Source: Peromyscus leucopus
Lineage: Eukaryota > Chordata > Mammalia > Rodentia > Cricetidae
Assembly: GCF_004664715.2 (NCBI RefSeq)
Contig: NC_051074.1
Coordinates: forward strand, 33,106,980-33,170,979
Length of the DNA: 64,000 nucleotides
Reading direction: 5' to 3'
Shown here: positions 12,107-24,914 of the stretch, piece after piece
Layout: every line of letters starts with the position of its first letter
How positions within the stretch are numbered: position 1 is the first letter of the stretch
Notes under the pieces: generated by a model
Seen by the model: only the letters and a program-made list of their open reading frames with translations
The model's database searches: none
What the model was told of the DNA's origin: nothing
Translations under genes and position numbers: made by a program

Positions 12107-12329
12107 CAGTGTTCTCCACCTTCCTCATGCTGCGGTCCTTCACAGTTCCTCACGGTGTGGTGACCCCCAACCACAAAATTATTTTTCGTTGCTTCTTCGT
12201 AACTGTAATTTTGCTGCTGTTCTGAACCATAGTGTAAATATCCAGTATGTAGGATGTCTGATATGTGTCCCTTGTGAAAGCATCGTTCAACCCCCGAAAG
12301 GGCTGTGACCCACAGGTTGAGAACAGCTT
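12107..12329. mobile_element. URR1-like hAT-Charlie element (longest of three)
   Basis: Same termini as the copy at 4124 (CAGTGTTCTCCACC ... GGTTGAGAACAG) and the full interior (GTGACCCCCAACCACAAAATTATTTT...). Flanks TTCTAGAT and CTTTAGAG fit the TCTAGA-type 8-bp target preference of Charlie elements. Confidence 0.75.
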
Positions 12330-12344
12330 CTTTAGAGGGTACAA

Positions 12345-12532
12345 AAGCTACAGGGAAGGAGCTCAGTACTAAAGTGTTGGCTGCACGAGTCCAAGAACCT
12401 GAGTCCGGATCCCCAGTGTTCATGTAAAATCTGCAGTGTGTGTCTCTCGTCCCAGAAGTGGGGAGGCAAATAGGCAGATCCTTGGGGCTAGCTGGAAGCG
12501 ATTAAGGTCCAGGTTCACTAAGAGACTCTGTG

Positions 12533-12578
<46 letters not shown>

Positions 12579-12672
12579 AGATTGCAAGCAATAGAGGAAG
12601 ACACCTGGCGTTCCACAGCTGCACGCGTGCTCATGTACACCACACGGACACGCACACATGCCCATGCTCAAA
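12345..12672 (+). repeat. Composite ID/B1-type SINE with 41-A run
   Basis: Head GGAGCTCAGTACTAAAGTG..GTCCGGATCCCCAGTG, B1-like half, an internal A run and then GCAATAGAGGAAGACACC..CACACGGACACGCACAC. It lies directly after the hAT element. Confidence 0.65.
12535..12575. repeat. Poly-A run (41 A)
   Basis: Pure A homopolymer inside the composite SINE, in the linker position of the element. Confidence 0.97.
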
Positions 12673-13756
12673 AGTGACAGTCCAGTTTCCAGGGAGTTGT
12701 TTTGCTCTTTATCATCTTGCACTGGCATGATCAGTAGTCCTTCACCAGAGCAGACTTGATCCTATGACCTCCACCCTGCCCCTAGTCCTTCACCAGGTCA
12801 GTCATAAGCTGCCATCATTAATGACACTAATGGGGTATTGGACAGGTTAGACTGGCTGGTGGTCAGTGTGGCTTGGATGGTTGAGAAGGCGGCTGTTGAG
12901 TGTCTCCCTCCTATATCTCTTATAAAAGGAGTATAAAAAAAAAAGTAGCCTGTAATCTTGAGAGGCAGAGAAGCCACTGATGTCCCGATGAGCCCATGGG
13001 CTGGGAAGATCTTGCCAAATCCTCCAAGTGGTCTGCAGCAGCTTGTGGTTCTGTAGATGAGGGTCCCAGACTCCCCACTGAAAAATACAGGCAAGTGACA
13101 GGATTCCCTCTGTGACATGTGTACAGTGATAGCCAGTTCTTAGGCAGCTGGCTGGGGGGGCATGGGGGGGGAGCCCCCGCATGTGAAACCTGTCATGCAG
13201 AGAAATGACTTAAATGTGACAAGGATATCTGGGAGGTAATCTATGCACGGGTGAAGGGTGGGGACATAGCTGATGAATGTGGGTGTCTTGATGCCCTGTG
13301 GGTAGTAGTCTTTGTTTCTTTGACTTGTATGTCCGTGAAATTCCATTTGCCATAAACTTTGGTTTTTTTTTATTGATTTGTTTCAGCCAAGAATTGTTGG
13401 TTTGGCTCCCTGTGGCTGACGACAGGTAGACAACTCCTTTACAGAGGAGAAATTAGCTTGCACACAAAAGATGAAAGTTTTAGTGGGTGCCTTTGGAAAG
13501 TGTGACCCGCTGTTCATAGGAAGCTTGCACTTCCATTCAGTATGCATGGTTACAAGAGCAGGCGCACGAGGAACAGTGTGCACGCTCAGAAGGATTGCAT
13601 GATGGGCCAGGCCCTGGGATCAGCGTCTGTCATCTCCCCTCTTTGTGCTAAGTATTCAGTCTGAAGTTCACTTGCACCTTCAGCATAGGCCGAGAAATGT
13701 CATTCAGCTCTGGGACTGGAATGATGAGGAAATGGATTAGCTGAGCTCCTTCTTGG

Positions 13757-14163
13757 GTTACTTGGTTACTATTGCTGTGATAAAAACACCATGGCCCAAA
13801 CAGCTTGGGAGGACAGGGTTTATTTCAGCCTACACTTCCAGGTAACACTCCATCACTGAGGGCAGGAACTGAAACAGGACAGGAACCTGGAAGCAGGATG
13901 ATGCAGAGGCCATGGATGAGTGTTGCTTACTGGCTTGCTCCCCATGGCTTGCTCAGTCTGCTTTTCTTATATCACCCAGCACCACCTGCCCAGAAGTGGT
14001 CCCACCCACAATGGGCTGGGCTCTCCTCCATCAATCACTAGTTAAGAAAATGCCGTACAGGCTTGTCTGCAGGCTAATATTATGGAGGCACTTTCTCAGT
14101 TGGAGTCCCCTTCTCTCTGATGACGCCAGCCTGTGTCAAGTTGACATAAGATTTGCCAGCCCA
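13757..14163. mobile_element. MaLR-type LTR (ORR1/MTD-like)
   Basis: Opens with TTACTATTGCTGTGATAAAA and closes with TGTGTCAAGTTGACATAAG, the ends I associate with rodent MaLR solo LTRs. The interior contains the CCCATGGCTTGCTCAGTCTGC and CACCCACAATGGGCTGGGC blocks typical of the family. Exact subfamily uncertain. Confidence 0.6.
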
Positions 14164-15054
14164 GCTGAGGCCCTGTCTACTGTCAAAGGAAAAGACCACT
14201 AAAGGTCGCTTTATAACATCAGCGCAGTCAGTCATCGGCCCTAGGGGTCATAGATAATTATATTTTTGCCTCTGAGGGCAATTGTACTGATGCTCTCTCA
14301 GAGGCTTCTTATAGCAACCAAGCCAACAATTCAGGGTCCGTGTCTATGACATGTCACTTGGTCAGGAGCTGCAGTGCCTGGGAACATAGTTGGGAACTAC
14401 AGAAATGATGATAGCAGGTACGGAAGGATGACCGAGGAGAGGCCAAAATAAAATGCTTCTTGGAAGATGGGAGTGGAAAGAAAAGTGCTATTTCTAGCTC
14501 ACAGTACATGTGACCTCATGTCTTAGTCAAAGTTTGTTTAGTCTGGTTAACCCAAACTGGTGAGGGTAGTGAGGATCTTCCCACTGAGAAGACTGGAAAC
14601 TGAGTTTGCACGATAGTCATCCGCCCTTGGGAGTGAGGAGTCCGTTAATGGAGTAGTGAGACCCTTTCTTGAACAGTCTGGAGAGGGGTGTTGGGTGTAC
14701 TGGACATTCAGCTCTGAATCTGGGATGGCTGGGAGGGAAAGTCAGGCCAAGCTTCGAAGTGGCATTTTCTGGAAGAAGCACTGGTAATGCCAGCCTTGAG
14801 GGAGACATACCTTACATGTTCCCTTATATCTATCTCTCTGGCTGTGTGACATGGTCGGGTTAGATATCATCTGCACATCTCATGTGTGATGTGACATGTC
14901 AACAAGGCTGTGTCCTTGATAGGAACTTTGTAAGTCGCCAGTGAAACCACCCACTTTCTACATTGTTGCCGATTATCATCTTTCTTTCTTAATTTTTTTG
15001 TTTGTTTTTTGGAGTTTTGTTTTTGTTTTTTGTTTTTTGTTTTGTTTTGTTTTG

Positions 15055-15216
15055 TTTTTTTTTTTTTTTTTTTTTATCAAGACAGGATGTCTCTGTGTAG
15101 CTTTGCGCCTTTCCTGGAACTCACTCTGTAGACCAGGCTGGCCTTGAACTCACAGAGATCCGCCTGCCTCTGCCTCCTGAGTGCTGGGATTAAAGGCGTG
15201 CGCCACTGCACCCATC
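15055..15216 (-). repeat. B1 SINE, cricetid-type variant
   Basis: Minus-strand B1 with a T-run (reversed A-tail) at 15057-15076, then AGACAGGATGTCTCTGTGTAGCTTTGCGCC and GCTGGGATTAAAGGCGTGCGCCAC. Close to consensus, so fairly young. It carries the TTTGCGCC variant. Confidence 0.92.
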
Positions 15217-15837
15217 TTGGATGTCATCCTTCTTTGGACATGTAACTATGAGGAGAAGCCCAGCCAGTCTGCCCACCCTTCCCATTCCCTGGTGCACCAT
15301 CTGTTCCAGAAGTTAGATAAATGGAGAAAGGGAACTTTAAATTCTTGGTTTGTTTTTTGTTTGTTTGTTTGTTTTATTTAGAAACCTTGCTCTCCTGCCA
15401 TAGCTTGGATCTGGCAGAGAGAAGTGGTCAATCCTGTGAGGCAAAGCTCTCAGGTTTATGTCAGCACTTCTCACCACAGCAGTTCTCTGAAGTAGAGGGT
15501 GGAGGAAAGGGGTTAGCACTCAGTATAGAGCAGGGAAACTGAGTCACTGAGCAGGTATGGGGTCTATGAAAGCAGGCAAAGATGATGCTTCTGGTCTGCG
15601 TCCCACGTTTGTGTTGAGTGAATGTAGACATCTTATAGGAAGTAGCTAACTGGCCCTCTTGTTGCCTCTCTCCTAGATGCCTTCAGAAGGTGTCAGCGTC
15701 TACTCTAGCAAGGGAGCTTGAGGCAAACCAAGGGAGGAGACTGAGTTTGAAACCATGCTTCCTATTACTTCAGGCGGTTTCCAAGCTTTGAAGAATTATT
15801 TTGGTTTCATGGTGAGGATGACTTGTAAATATAGAAT

Positions 15838-16195
15838 TATTTTTTCTCTTGCTGTGATAAAACACTATGACCAGAGTCAACTTATAGAGGAAAGTGTTTA
15901 CTTGGGGCTGACAGTTTCTGAGGGTTAGGAGCCCATGGTGGGGAGCTAAGGCATGCCAGTACGGAGAGCTTATAGCTCACAAGTGGCAGGCAGAGAGGGG
16001 AAGACTGGGAATGAGAGGGAAAGGCAAGTCTTTGGAAACCTCATGTCCTGTTCCCAGTGACACACCTCCTCCAACATGCCCACACTTCCTAATCCTTCCC
16101 AAACAGTTCCACCAACTGGAGGAACCAAACATTCAAATATGTGCGCCTGTGGGGCCCATTCTCACTCAAACCACCACAAGCCTAGCCTCCCCCCC
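15838..16195. mobile_element. MaLR-type LTR (ORR1-like)
   Basis: Starts TCTCTTGCTGTGATAAAACACTATGACC and ends ...CTCACTCAAACCACCACAAG, with the GTGACACACCTCCTCCAAC block. It belongs to the same broad group as 13757-14163 but a different subfamily. Confidence 0.6.
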
Positions 16196-16299
16196 CCCAT
16201 GCTTCTTACCCTTCTCTTCTTTCCTCTATTCCGATTTATGCGTTCACACATTCCTTGTAACGAAAGACTTGGAATCAAGAGGCTAAGTCTCTCCCTGAC

Positions 16300-16385
16300 C
16301 CCTTGTAGTACCAGGTCAAACCCAGTCAGTGCCTTTCACACACAGGGCAAGCACTTTATCACTGAGCTATATCCTCAGACCCACA
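16300..16385 (-). repeat. ID-type SINE (diverged)
   Basis: AAACCCAGTCAGTGCC ... GGCAAGCACTTTATCACTGAGCTATATCC is the reversed ID head with tRNA-like boxes. Confidence 0.6.
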
Positions 16386-17227
16386 GGGACCTCTTCCCTT
16401 TGCTCATCCCCTTCTTTATTGAGAAGTATTTCCAGATTCTCGTCTTTGGACACATATGTGTTTATTTATGTATTAGTTGATTTTGGAAGGTGGCTCATAG
16501 AGTTTGTTCCCACCCACTTTTGTCTTTGTAATGCTTTCTTGGCAGCTAGTTTTCTTCCTATATAACTCACGAGAAAGTTCTGCTTAGGAAGATTGACTGC
16601 ACCAAACCTGGGTGGGCGGGCAGGAAACTTGGTTATGAGAACGACACCCCCCCCCAAAAGAAAGGAGACTAAATATCACGGGGTCACATCAGTGGGTGCC
16701 ATAGCTTACCTTACAATAGCCATAGCATTCATAATAACAAAAGCAAAACATTGGCTCCCTGTTTCCTGAGGGAATCCATTTTAAATGTGGTGTCTTCAAT
16801 GAATTTCGAGAACTTTTTCTTTAACCCTGAATATTTAGTTTCTATATCTGTTTGGGAACATGGATGTCTTAGGAATCTGATTTAGCTACATAGATCTTTT
16901 CTTCTCCCTCTCTCTCAGCTTCTGTACCACAGGCTCAGCTTTTGGTTATGTCTCTTGGGATTGCCTTGGGAGAAAAGATAATAAATACTGTCTGGTGCCA
17001 GGGGAGTAGGAAAAGGCATACAGCGAGGGATCAAATGGTACTACATTTTCCTTGCGTGTCAGAAAAATTGGCTGCTCAGATGACATTTCCTCCTGGGGTC
17101 CACAGCGTGAAATGTGGAATAAAAGCTCAGAGTTTGTCAGGATGCTCAGTGTCATTTAGAGTTAGAGAGACTAACAGTGACCAATCCCACAGACAGATGA
17201 TAGATAAACAGAGTCCTTTGGCTGAAT

Positions 17228-17350
17228 AGTGTACTCTGTGGTGTGATGGCTCAGAGGCAGAAGCAGGAGGATCTCCATAAATTTAAGGTCAGCCTGACCA
17301 ATTATTGAACTGCAGACACATCAGGACAATTTAGCAAGACCCAGCTCAAA
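17228..17350 (+). repeat. B1-like SINE (old)
   Basis: GGTGTGATGGCTCAGAGGCAGAAGCAGGAGGATC..GGTCAGCCTGACCAATT..AAGACCCAGCTCAAAAA follows the B1 order with many changes. Confidence 0.5.
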
Positions 17351-17419
17351 AATTCACAGTCAAACCGACGCAAAACAATAAGTCTTGATTGATTGGCAAG
17401 GTTGTGCAAATTGCCTGGT

Positions 17420-17510
17420 GTGGTGGTGCATGCCTTTAGTCTCAGCACAGAAGCGGGTAGATCTGTATGATCATCTGGATATACATAGCAAATTCCAGGA
17501 TAGCCAAGGC

Positions 17511-17549
<39 letters not shown>
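17420..17549 (+). repeat. B1 SINE with 33-A tail
   Basis: TGCCTGGTGTGGTGGTGCATGCCTTTAGTC..AGCCAAGGCTATATT followed by an A run from 17517 to 17549. Confidence 0.8.
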
Positions 17550-17552
<3 letters not shown>

Positions 17553-18639
17553 GTGTAAGTTAGTGACCCAATTCATAGAAGTAAAACCCTGAGGTAGCTC
17601 CATGTAGACTGTTTCCTAGCCAGTAGGCACAGGTAGTTAGCTCATCAAAACCTGCACACAACTCTATCCCTTTCATTCTTATGCGTAACTATAGATAATG
17701 TAAGAGCCTCACCCCCAGGGGACAGTTATTGAAATTTTTAGGTTGTGAGTTCTTTCTTCCTAATTTCATTTCTTCTTTTATAGACCAAAGGTGAGGGTTC
17801 AAAGTATAACAGGAACTTTCATGCCCTCGGTAGATGTATATTTGATGTCCCCTGTGTTTCCCGGCTTTCGAGTCTAATGATTTTTGTTCTGTGCTGGTAG
17901 TTATTAGATACTAGTTGCTACCACTGTTGGCCCCGAATGGCTGTTAAGGGGAGCAATACCTTCCCCTCCTGCTCTCATGGTCTCTTACTTACTACGTGGT
18001 GGGACACTAATAATCAAACCGTTTATAAAGGCAAGTAGCTGCCCCTCTTGTTGGCCTGAATCTCTTCTTACTGCAAGTCCCTTTCTGTCTTGCTTCTTTC
18101 TCCTTAAAGGATGTCTGCCATTCATCCATCCTGAAGGTTCTTGGCGTGGGACCTCAATCACAGCTTTGTTAACTTGGGAAGGGCACAGGCTCCTTCGAAA
18201 CCAGCAAAGCTCTCAGAAACGGAAGGTGGTCACACATGTCCTTACTCCCTTCTCCCCAAGAGCGTATTTTAAATCCCCAGGCTCTGTCTTCATCCTCATC
18301 GGTATTACTGTCAAGCACCCTGATCTCGAATGTCCGAGGGGCTCGTGTATCTTGAATCATATAGTTCTGGGCACTCTTGAGAACTCAGCTGTGCCTCCTT
18401 GGTGAGTATGTTCTTAAGGCTGGTGCCTTCTTCCTGCCAGGCATCCTGGCATCCTGCTGCCATTTTGAGCTTTCTCCGCTAGGTTACTTCTCACAGGTTT
18501 GAACCAGTCAAATCTGTGGGAGGTTTGTTTTCTCCAGAAAAAGAGCCCCTTTCAAGCCATTGTTTTTAAAAGTCACTTGGAGCCTTCAAAGCCTCCATTC
18601 ATTAATTCACAGTGCTAAAATTTAGTAGTGACTGGGGCT

Positions 18640-18960
18640 TCACGCACACTATATTGAATTAAATGTGTAGAGCACTTTAAGACAGCGTTTGATTGTACAT
18701 TTAAAATAGGCAATGCAAATTGAAATTCCTCCTGGGTGCTTTAAGTCATGCATTATATGTGCGGTATTTTCAATTAGCGACAGAAAAAAAAATCCTTCAG
18801 TACGGCTCTATTTTTACAGCTGGGAATTGCTCAGAGCACACAATCGACTATTTTATATATGTAAGATTTATTTAAATGACTTGTGGGGCATTTGCGATTG
18901 AGCCAATAATTGAAAATATTGTTGCAGGGCGGCAGGTAAAACGAGGAGGTCGTTTTGCAT
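18640..18960. promoter_or_regulatory. Candidate non-coding regulatory block (AT-rich, unique)
   Basis: Repeat-free, with clustered homeodomain/POU-type motifs: ATGCAAAT at 18713-18720, CAATTAGC at 18771-18778 and CCAATAATTG at 18903-18912. The combination resembles conserved intronic enhancers, but no alignment was possible here. Confidence 0.3.
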
Positions 18961-19156
18961 TCCAGAAGAGGGGCTATGAGCTCAATAGTGCCTCAGTGTG
19001 CGTGGCTGGACGGGGAGCTGTGGTAGCAGAGACTTGGTCCTTCACATTTCACGCCTAGCTTTGGCCCCACTGTAGAGAGGAGAATGATTGGCTGCGAGGT
19101 GGTGCTTTCTATGAGAACTTCCAACTCTAAGGCGTTATCCATTTTCTCCTTTTCTG

Positions 19157-19221
<65 letters not shown>

Positions 19222-19223
19222 TT
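19157..19223. repeat. (TTTC)n microsatellite
   Basis: About 16 TTTC units, forming a pyrimidine tract. Confidence 0.96.
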
Positions 19224-21307
19224 CTTTTTTTAATGTGTCAGACACAATTAAAAGTCCAATGGGATAGAAGGAACTATGACTCATTCTCTGAGTCCTGTCC
19301 TACCCTTTTCCATTGTTTATCATCATCTCACTTCAGACATCACCCAGAATATTGATGCAGAAAGCAAGTTGATGCCCTCAGGGTGGACTAGCCCATACCT
19401 CCATGGTTGTTCCATAAGCATGACTGGGGCGGGGCGGGGGATGGTTAATAACGAATACTCCTGCTGAAATAAATGCTGTTTTAAGTGGTTGTTAAGCCAC
19501 ACTACTGAAACCATCATTATTCTGCTGCAAACAATGAATATAGATTAATTAGGCATTTTGTGCCCAGAAGGGGGAATGGTATCCGTTTATTTCTAACCTT
19601 TATAATAATGACTGCTAACCAGGGTCAGTCTTCCCTCTGTCTTCCGGGATGTCTGTTAATGTCTCTAGGCATGTAGTTATCACAACTGGGCGGAGGATGC
19701 AGTAAGCATCTCTTGGGTAAAGATGCCGCTTAACAATTTGTAATGCACAGCCTCTTACAACCAAGAATCATCCAGCCCAGCATGTGAAAAGTGCCAAGCA
19801 CTTTCCAAACATGTTAGACTGCGTGAAATGGTCCATGGTGCACCACTGAATTAAGTTGGTCTTTGTAGGCCTGCCTACTTCTTTAATGCCTTGTTTGTAT
19901 GTTGAACACCTGGGTATCCATGTGTCATCCTGGTTGCTAGGGTACAGTGATGGACACAGCAGATAAAGGAACCAAGGGGAGACAAGATGATACATGTTTC
20001 ATTTGGGAAGAACTTTAATGTGGAAGCCTGATGCTGAAAAGAAGCCAGCAGGTTTGGTATATCTGGAGAAAGCAAGCTTGATCTCAGCCAGATAATGATG
20101 TATATAGGCTGCAGGATGGACTTGCAGTTGCTAACAAGATTATTGGAAAACCATGGGAGAGTTTGGCACAGATCTTTTGCAAAAGAGCATGGTCAGCTCT
20201 CCTTCTCAGCAGTCAGAGAGCAGTGTGGGTAGTGATTTGGGTACAGGAAGTCAGTGCTGCCTTCCAGAGAAGTTGGTGATTTAGACTGGAAACAAAAAGA
20301 TGGAGAGAATAGATGAGATATATTCAAGAGGGAGAATGAATTTGTTGATGATTCTACTAGGATAAAGGAAAAGATAGTTCCCAGACTTTTGGCTTGGATT
20401 CTAGGATGGGGAGGAGGTGGTGGGTGGTGCCAGTTATTAAGCCAAGTTTGGTGGTTAGGACTGGCCCCTCCCCCTTCCGAGTATAGCCATGAAAATTGCT
20501 AAGGGAATATCATTCAGGAAAACTGTGTGTTGGGGTCCACTTACAAACACTTAAGGCTTTTCTCCCAGATTGCCTGTTCTTCTGGGGTCACCCTAATAGG
20601 CTTTTTAGTGTGCACCACATTATTTGTAAGTGGTCTCTTTGGGTAGTTGTCAAGCATTTCCTATTCCATGTTATTCTATCCATCTAAACAAACAAAATGG
20701 TTCTGACTGTCAGCTTAAAATCCAGACGACTGCCATTAAATCTCATGACCCCGAGACAGAGTTTGTCTGGTCGCACCACACTGAAACCTTCCAAAATTGC
20801 TTGAGTCTAATCGCACCCTGTTTCAATTTCGGACTGGCAGGAAAACACTCCGTATTCATAAGCTTGAGAGCCTTGGGGAAAACATGATGCCCGTTTCCCA
20901 AGCTGACATGGTGCTCCGCAGTCATTTCTAAACCTGTCATGGAGTCTGTTGATAGAGCAGTGCAGCATGCTGGTGCCCTGGGGAAGACACAGGCCTGTGT
21001 GTTATCTTCTCTAGTGATTTGTGCCCGGATGCAAAGATCCTGTAATGTCATATCCTAGACCTTTGAATCTCCCCTACATTGAGGAAACATAGGAAATGGG
21101 TCAGCAATGGAAAAGAAAGGCAAGTCAATAAGTAAGGCAACGTTCTTTTTGTTTTCAGGAATCCGTTTGAGTCTTTCGTACTTGAAGTTAAGGTGGTCTG
21201 TAGTAGAAACCCTCAGAGAATGAGATCATCATCTCTGTCCATGATGGTCATGGTGGTAAACAGTAGTGATGGCAGAAGCCAGCATTGATAGAGGCCTTAA
21301 GAACTGG

Positions 21308-21525
21308 CCTACGCTGGAGAGATGAATCAGCAGGAAAATGTTCTTCCCGAGAACCTGATTCGATGCCCAGCACCCGTATGGTGGCTCACAACCACCTGCA
21401 ACTCCAAGTTTCAGAGGATCCAGTGTCTTCTTGGCCTCTGAGGGTACCAGGCACCTCAGTGGAACACAGATATGCATGCAGGCGAAACACCCATCCATAT
21501 AAAATAAAAATAAACCCTCACTCTA
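21308..21525 (+). repeat. B3-type SINE
   Basis: CTGGAGAGATGAATCAG head, CAGCACCCGTATGGTGGCTCAC centre and an AAATAAAAATAAACC tail on the + strand. Confidence 0.8.
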
Positions 21526-21735
21526 TTTAAAAAAACAAAAGCTAAAAGAACTAGCTTTCAAACCCATAACACATTGTGTTTCTTAGTAACTATAATACCT
21601 CATTCACCTTTATCAGGTCTATACAAAGGTGGTGCTTCACACAACAATGGAGAAACAGTACAACCAGCAAGTTGATATGTGCAGTCTGCCCCTCTCATTC
21701 ATACTGTACCAGTTTCATGGGGGAAATATTTATAT

Positions 21736-21740
<5 letters not shown>

Positions 21741-21786
<46 letters not shown>
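21741..21786. repeat. (TA)n microsatellite
   Basis: About 23 TA units leading into a short TG stretch. Confidence 0.97.
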
Positions 21787-21787
<1 letters not shown>

Positions 21788-21789
21788 GT

Positions 21790-22085
21790 GTGTGTGTACA
21801 CGCGCACTAGAGGTCAACCTTAGGTGCCATTCCTCAGCAACTACTCACCTTGTCTTTTGAGACAGGGTCTCTTCCTAGCCTGGGGCTCACTACATGGGCT
21901 GTGCTGACTGGAGGGCCAGAGAGCCCCAGAAGTCTGAATCCCCCCCCCCCCTGCCAGCACTGTATGATTGCATGCCCACACCACTATACCCAGCTTTTTA
22001 CATGGATGCCAGGGATCAAGGGAAGACTCAGATCTTCATGTCTGAGCAGCAAGTAATTTCACCAACCGAGCTATCTCCCCGGCCA
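21790..22085 (-). repeat. Composite ID/B1-type SINE (B4-like)
   Basis: AGAGGTCAACCTTAGGTGCC, then TTTTGAGACAGGGTCTCTTCC, and an end of ACCAACCGAGCTATCTCCCCGGCC. The element order is complete; moderately diverged. Confidence 0.65.
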
Positions 22086-22808
22086 CTTTACAGGATCTTT
22101 TCTGAAGAACAAATGGTTTCCATTTTTATCCGTTTTTCTTGTTTATTAGCTTTACCTTTTTGGATATGGATGCTTTTAGTGTGAAATCTGAGAAAGACTG
22201 GGAGTTGGGGTCCTGCCTCTTATAATGTGCGGTGACTGGTGGCTGTGAACGGGCAGTGGAGGAGGTAGACACGGGCTTGAGAGGTGCTCTCTAGTTTGGG
22301 TTCTGGGTTATGTTACCCTTGAGCAGGGTTTCCTGCTCCAGGGTCACCTGTGCCTTGCAAGACTGTGAGGTGATGTTGGCATGAAAAGAGCAGAAACAAA
22401 GTCATCAGAGGCATTTCACCCTCCAGACCGTCTTCATGAATGACTTTCTGACCTCTCCCCCTGCTCCTTGGACTAGTTACACACACAGCTCATTCTCCAG
22501 TCTCCACTGGGGAGGCGGGGCTTACCTCACACTGCTACAGGCCCTCTCTGTGTGGGTGCGCCTGGCCTCCTTGGCTGTACAGCCTGCTTGCTTTCAGAGC
22601 GTTTGTGCCAAAGATAGGTAAAAATGAATTCAAGAGGTTTGATGATGGTTTGATTTAAGTCTTCTCTGAAGCAGGGCCTACCAACCTCTGTGTTCTGTTG
22701 ACAGATTGGACCATGTAGTTCCTCATCGTTGGGGGCTTTTTGTGACACTCAGTGTCCCTGGCTTCTCACGGGGATGCCACAGCACTTTCCTCCCCACCCT
22801 GATATGTT

Positions 22809-22812
<4 letters not shown>

Positions 22813-22849
<37 letters not shown>
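22813..22849. repeat. Poly-A run (37 A)
   Basis: Pure A homopolymer. I could not recognise a SINE body upstream of it. Confidence 0.95.
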
Positions 22850-22850
<1 letters not shown>

Positions 22851-22904
22851 ACAAATGGCTTTAGAGATGATGTCCAAGGGTCCCAGACCACTTGGGTTGA
22901 GAAC

Positions 22905-23030
22905 CCTGAGGGGAGATTTTAATGATCCTGATTTGATCAGCGATTTGATATGCATGTTGAAACAGCAGATGCACCTCATTAGTACCATTATCATATGCTA
23001 ATTAAAAAGTGCTCGCACCAAGGCCTGGTT
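22905..23030. promoter_or_regulatory. Candidate non-coding regulatory block
   Basis: Unique AT-rich sequence with TTAATGATCC, GATTTGATATGCATG and TATGCTAATTAAAAAG (about 22993-23008), the last a POU/homeodomain-like core. Inference from motif density only. Confidence 0.25.
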
Positions 23031-23419
23031 CTCAGCAATGAGCCCAGCACACTCACTACCAGAGTTTTTGTGGAATAGAGGAGCGGATGGCTGTGCTTAA
23101 TATCAAAAAACTCTTAATGCTACCTGACTTTAGGGGAGCCAAGAGGCTTTGGCTGTGAAATTGAGCCCCAGCGGTTTCAATCCCTCTCCACATGGTCGAA
23201 TGTGGGTTTCCTTGCCCACCACCCCCATGGACTGAAATAGGATCACAGGGCCGTCAGGTTCCTGCCTGATTAAAACCCACATCCTCTGTTAGTGTTATCA
23301 AAGCTGGGTCTCACAGCTCGGAAAAAGCATCTCTGTGCTTTGCCGGGCTCGGATGTCAGCTACCCATTTACTGGTCTGCTAAAGAAGGCATCCTTCCTCG
23401 TGAAGATGGAAACCCCTCC

Positions 23420-23449
23420 CCACCACCACCACCACCACCACCACCACCC
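23420..23449. repeat. (CAC)n microsatellite
   Basis: About 10 CAC units, followed by a short CA stretch. Confidence 0.93.
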
Positions 23450-24704
23450 ACACACACCCCTTCACTTTTTAGGGTAATTTGACACGGAGTCATCTTGAGA
23501 CCTAATTCAGAACTTATTTGTCGAGTCGTCTGGCTTTCCTGGCTAGACAGACAGGTCCCCTCAGATGAAGGCGGGAGTAGAGTTGGGGTCGGGCTCAGAG
23601 TTGCTTAGCTCGGCGGGTCCCTGAGAGAAGTGGTTCAGAGACTGCCAGGGAATAAGTACAGAGGTGTGAAGCATAGCACGGGGTGTGTGTGTGAACGTTT
23701 TGGTGCTTCTGTCTGTACTGCGTTCGCAGTTCCGTTTCCCAAATGATATCCCCAACATGAATGATAGAGTAGCTTTGGTTTTAGCAAAAGCAAGCAGCCG
23801 TAGGGAGAGAGAGCTGACAGTGGGAAAGAGGACAGACCAAGGACAGAAGATGTGATGCCATCCGGCTTCCTGCTGCTGCTCTTCGGGAGACTTGAGGGAA
23901 GTAACTGCCCATTGACTCAGCCTGGTATTATCACCTCCCCATGCTTCTTGCTGGCAGCAGCAGCTCATTAGAATGCCTGTATTCCTGCTTCCAGCCTCAG
24001 ACTTCCTCCACAGGCTGTGGCGAACTGGAGCTGACACATTGGATGAGGGGAACTGCCAGGCTGACGCTGTAATTGCTGGTCATAAGCCTTCCCTTCTAGG
24101 ATGCACAGAAGTAATTGGCTGGATTCCTTCCTCTTCCACATAGTCATGTTTCAGGGTTAAAAAAAAACCAAAAACAAAAACAGAGAGAATCATGATATAA
24201 ATTGGTGTCAGTACTACTGTGGCTCTGGCTGTGATTCTAAATGAAGGGAAGCCAGGGACATTGTGGTGTGGCCTGGGCAGGGGAGGAATGTTTGTTCTTC
24301 TGTGCATCAGAACATAGGTTCTCTTGGAGTCCTGAGCCGTGAGGTATGGAGCAGACCCATACCCTGAGGCATGAGGTATGGGAGCCAACCCATCCCCTGA
24401 GACCTTTCTACCCATAAGGTGCTGTATCCCTGGTCTCCACCCACTAGATGGCATAGTGCCACTTACCCAAGTCGTGTGACAACCAGAAGTGTCTCCAAAT
24501 ATCCCCTGGGGACAGAGTCACCCCCACCCTGGCTGAAAGCCACTGCCCTAGAGTAACAAACACTTGGCACTCTTGAAAGCTGTGGTCACTTGTTTGCTCC
24601 AAGTGTTTGGTGAGTTAAGCCCAGGTAGAGGAACACAGTGTCTCTTCACCTTTTCCTCCATTGGCCTTCAAACTCCACCGAAGCAAGAGCCGAGGCATAT
24701 TAGC

Positions 24705-24890
24705 CAAGAGCCCAGGCTCTCCGCCTCAGGTCTCTCTACCATGCATGAGATGTGCAATCTAGGTAGATTACTCAACTTTTTTTTTTTTTTTTCTGGTCCT
24801 CCGTTTCCACCATTTGTAACATAGAAACAACTACGGCCTACTTCTTATGTGGAGGATTAAATTGCATTTTCAATGTAAAACACAGTGTCT
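24705..24890 (+). repeat. MIR ancient SINE
   Basis: CCCAGGCTCTCCGCCTCAGG, GATGTGCAATCTAGGTAGATTACTCAAC, TCCTCCGTTTCCACCATTTG and GGAGGATTAAAT follow the MIR consensus order; a T run has grown inside it at 24778-24792. Confidence 0.7.
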
Positions 24891-24914
24891 GGCATTTAGT
24901 AGATGTCATGTTCA

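Noticed and set aside
19157..19223. Telomere-like or satellite array
   Set aside because: Ordinary TTTC microsatellite with no TTAGGG units and no higher-order repeat.
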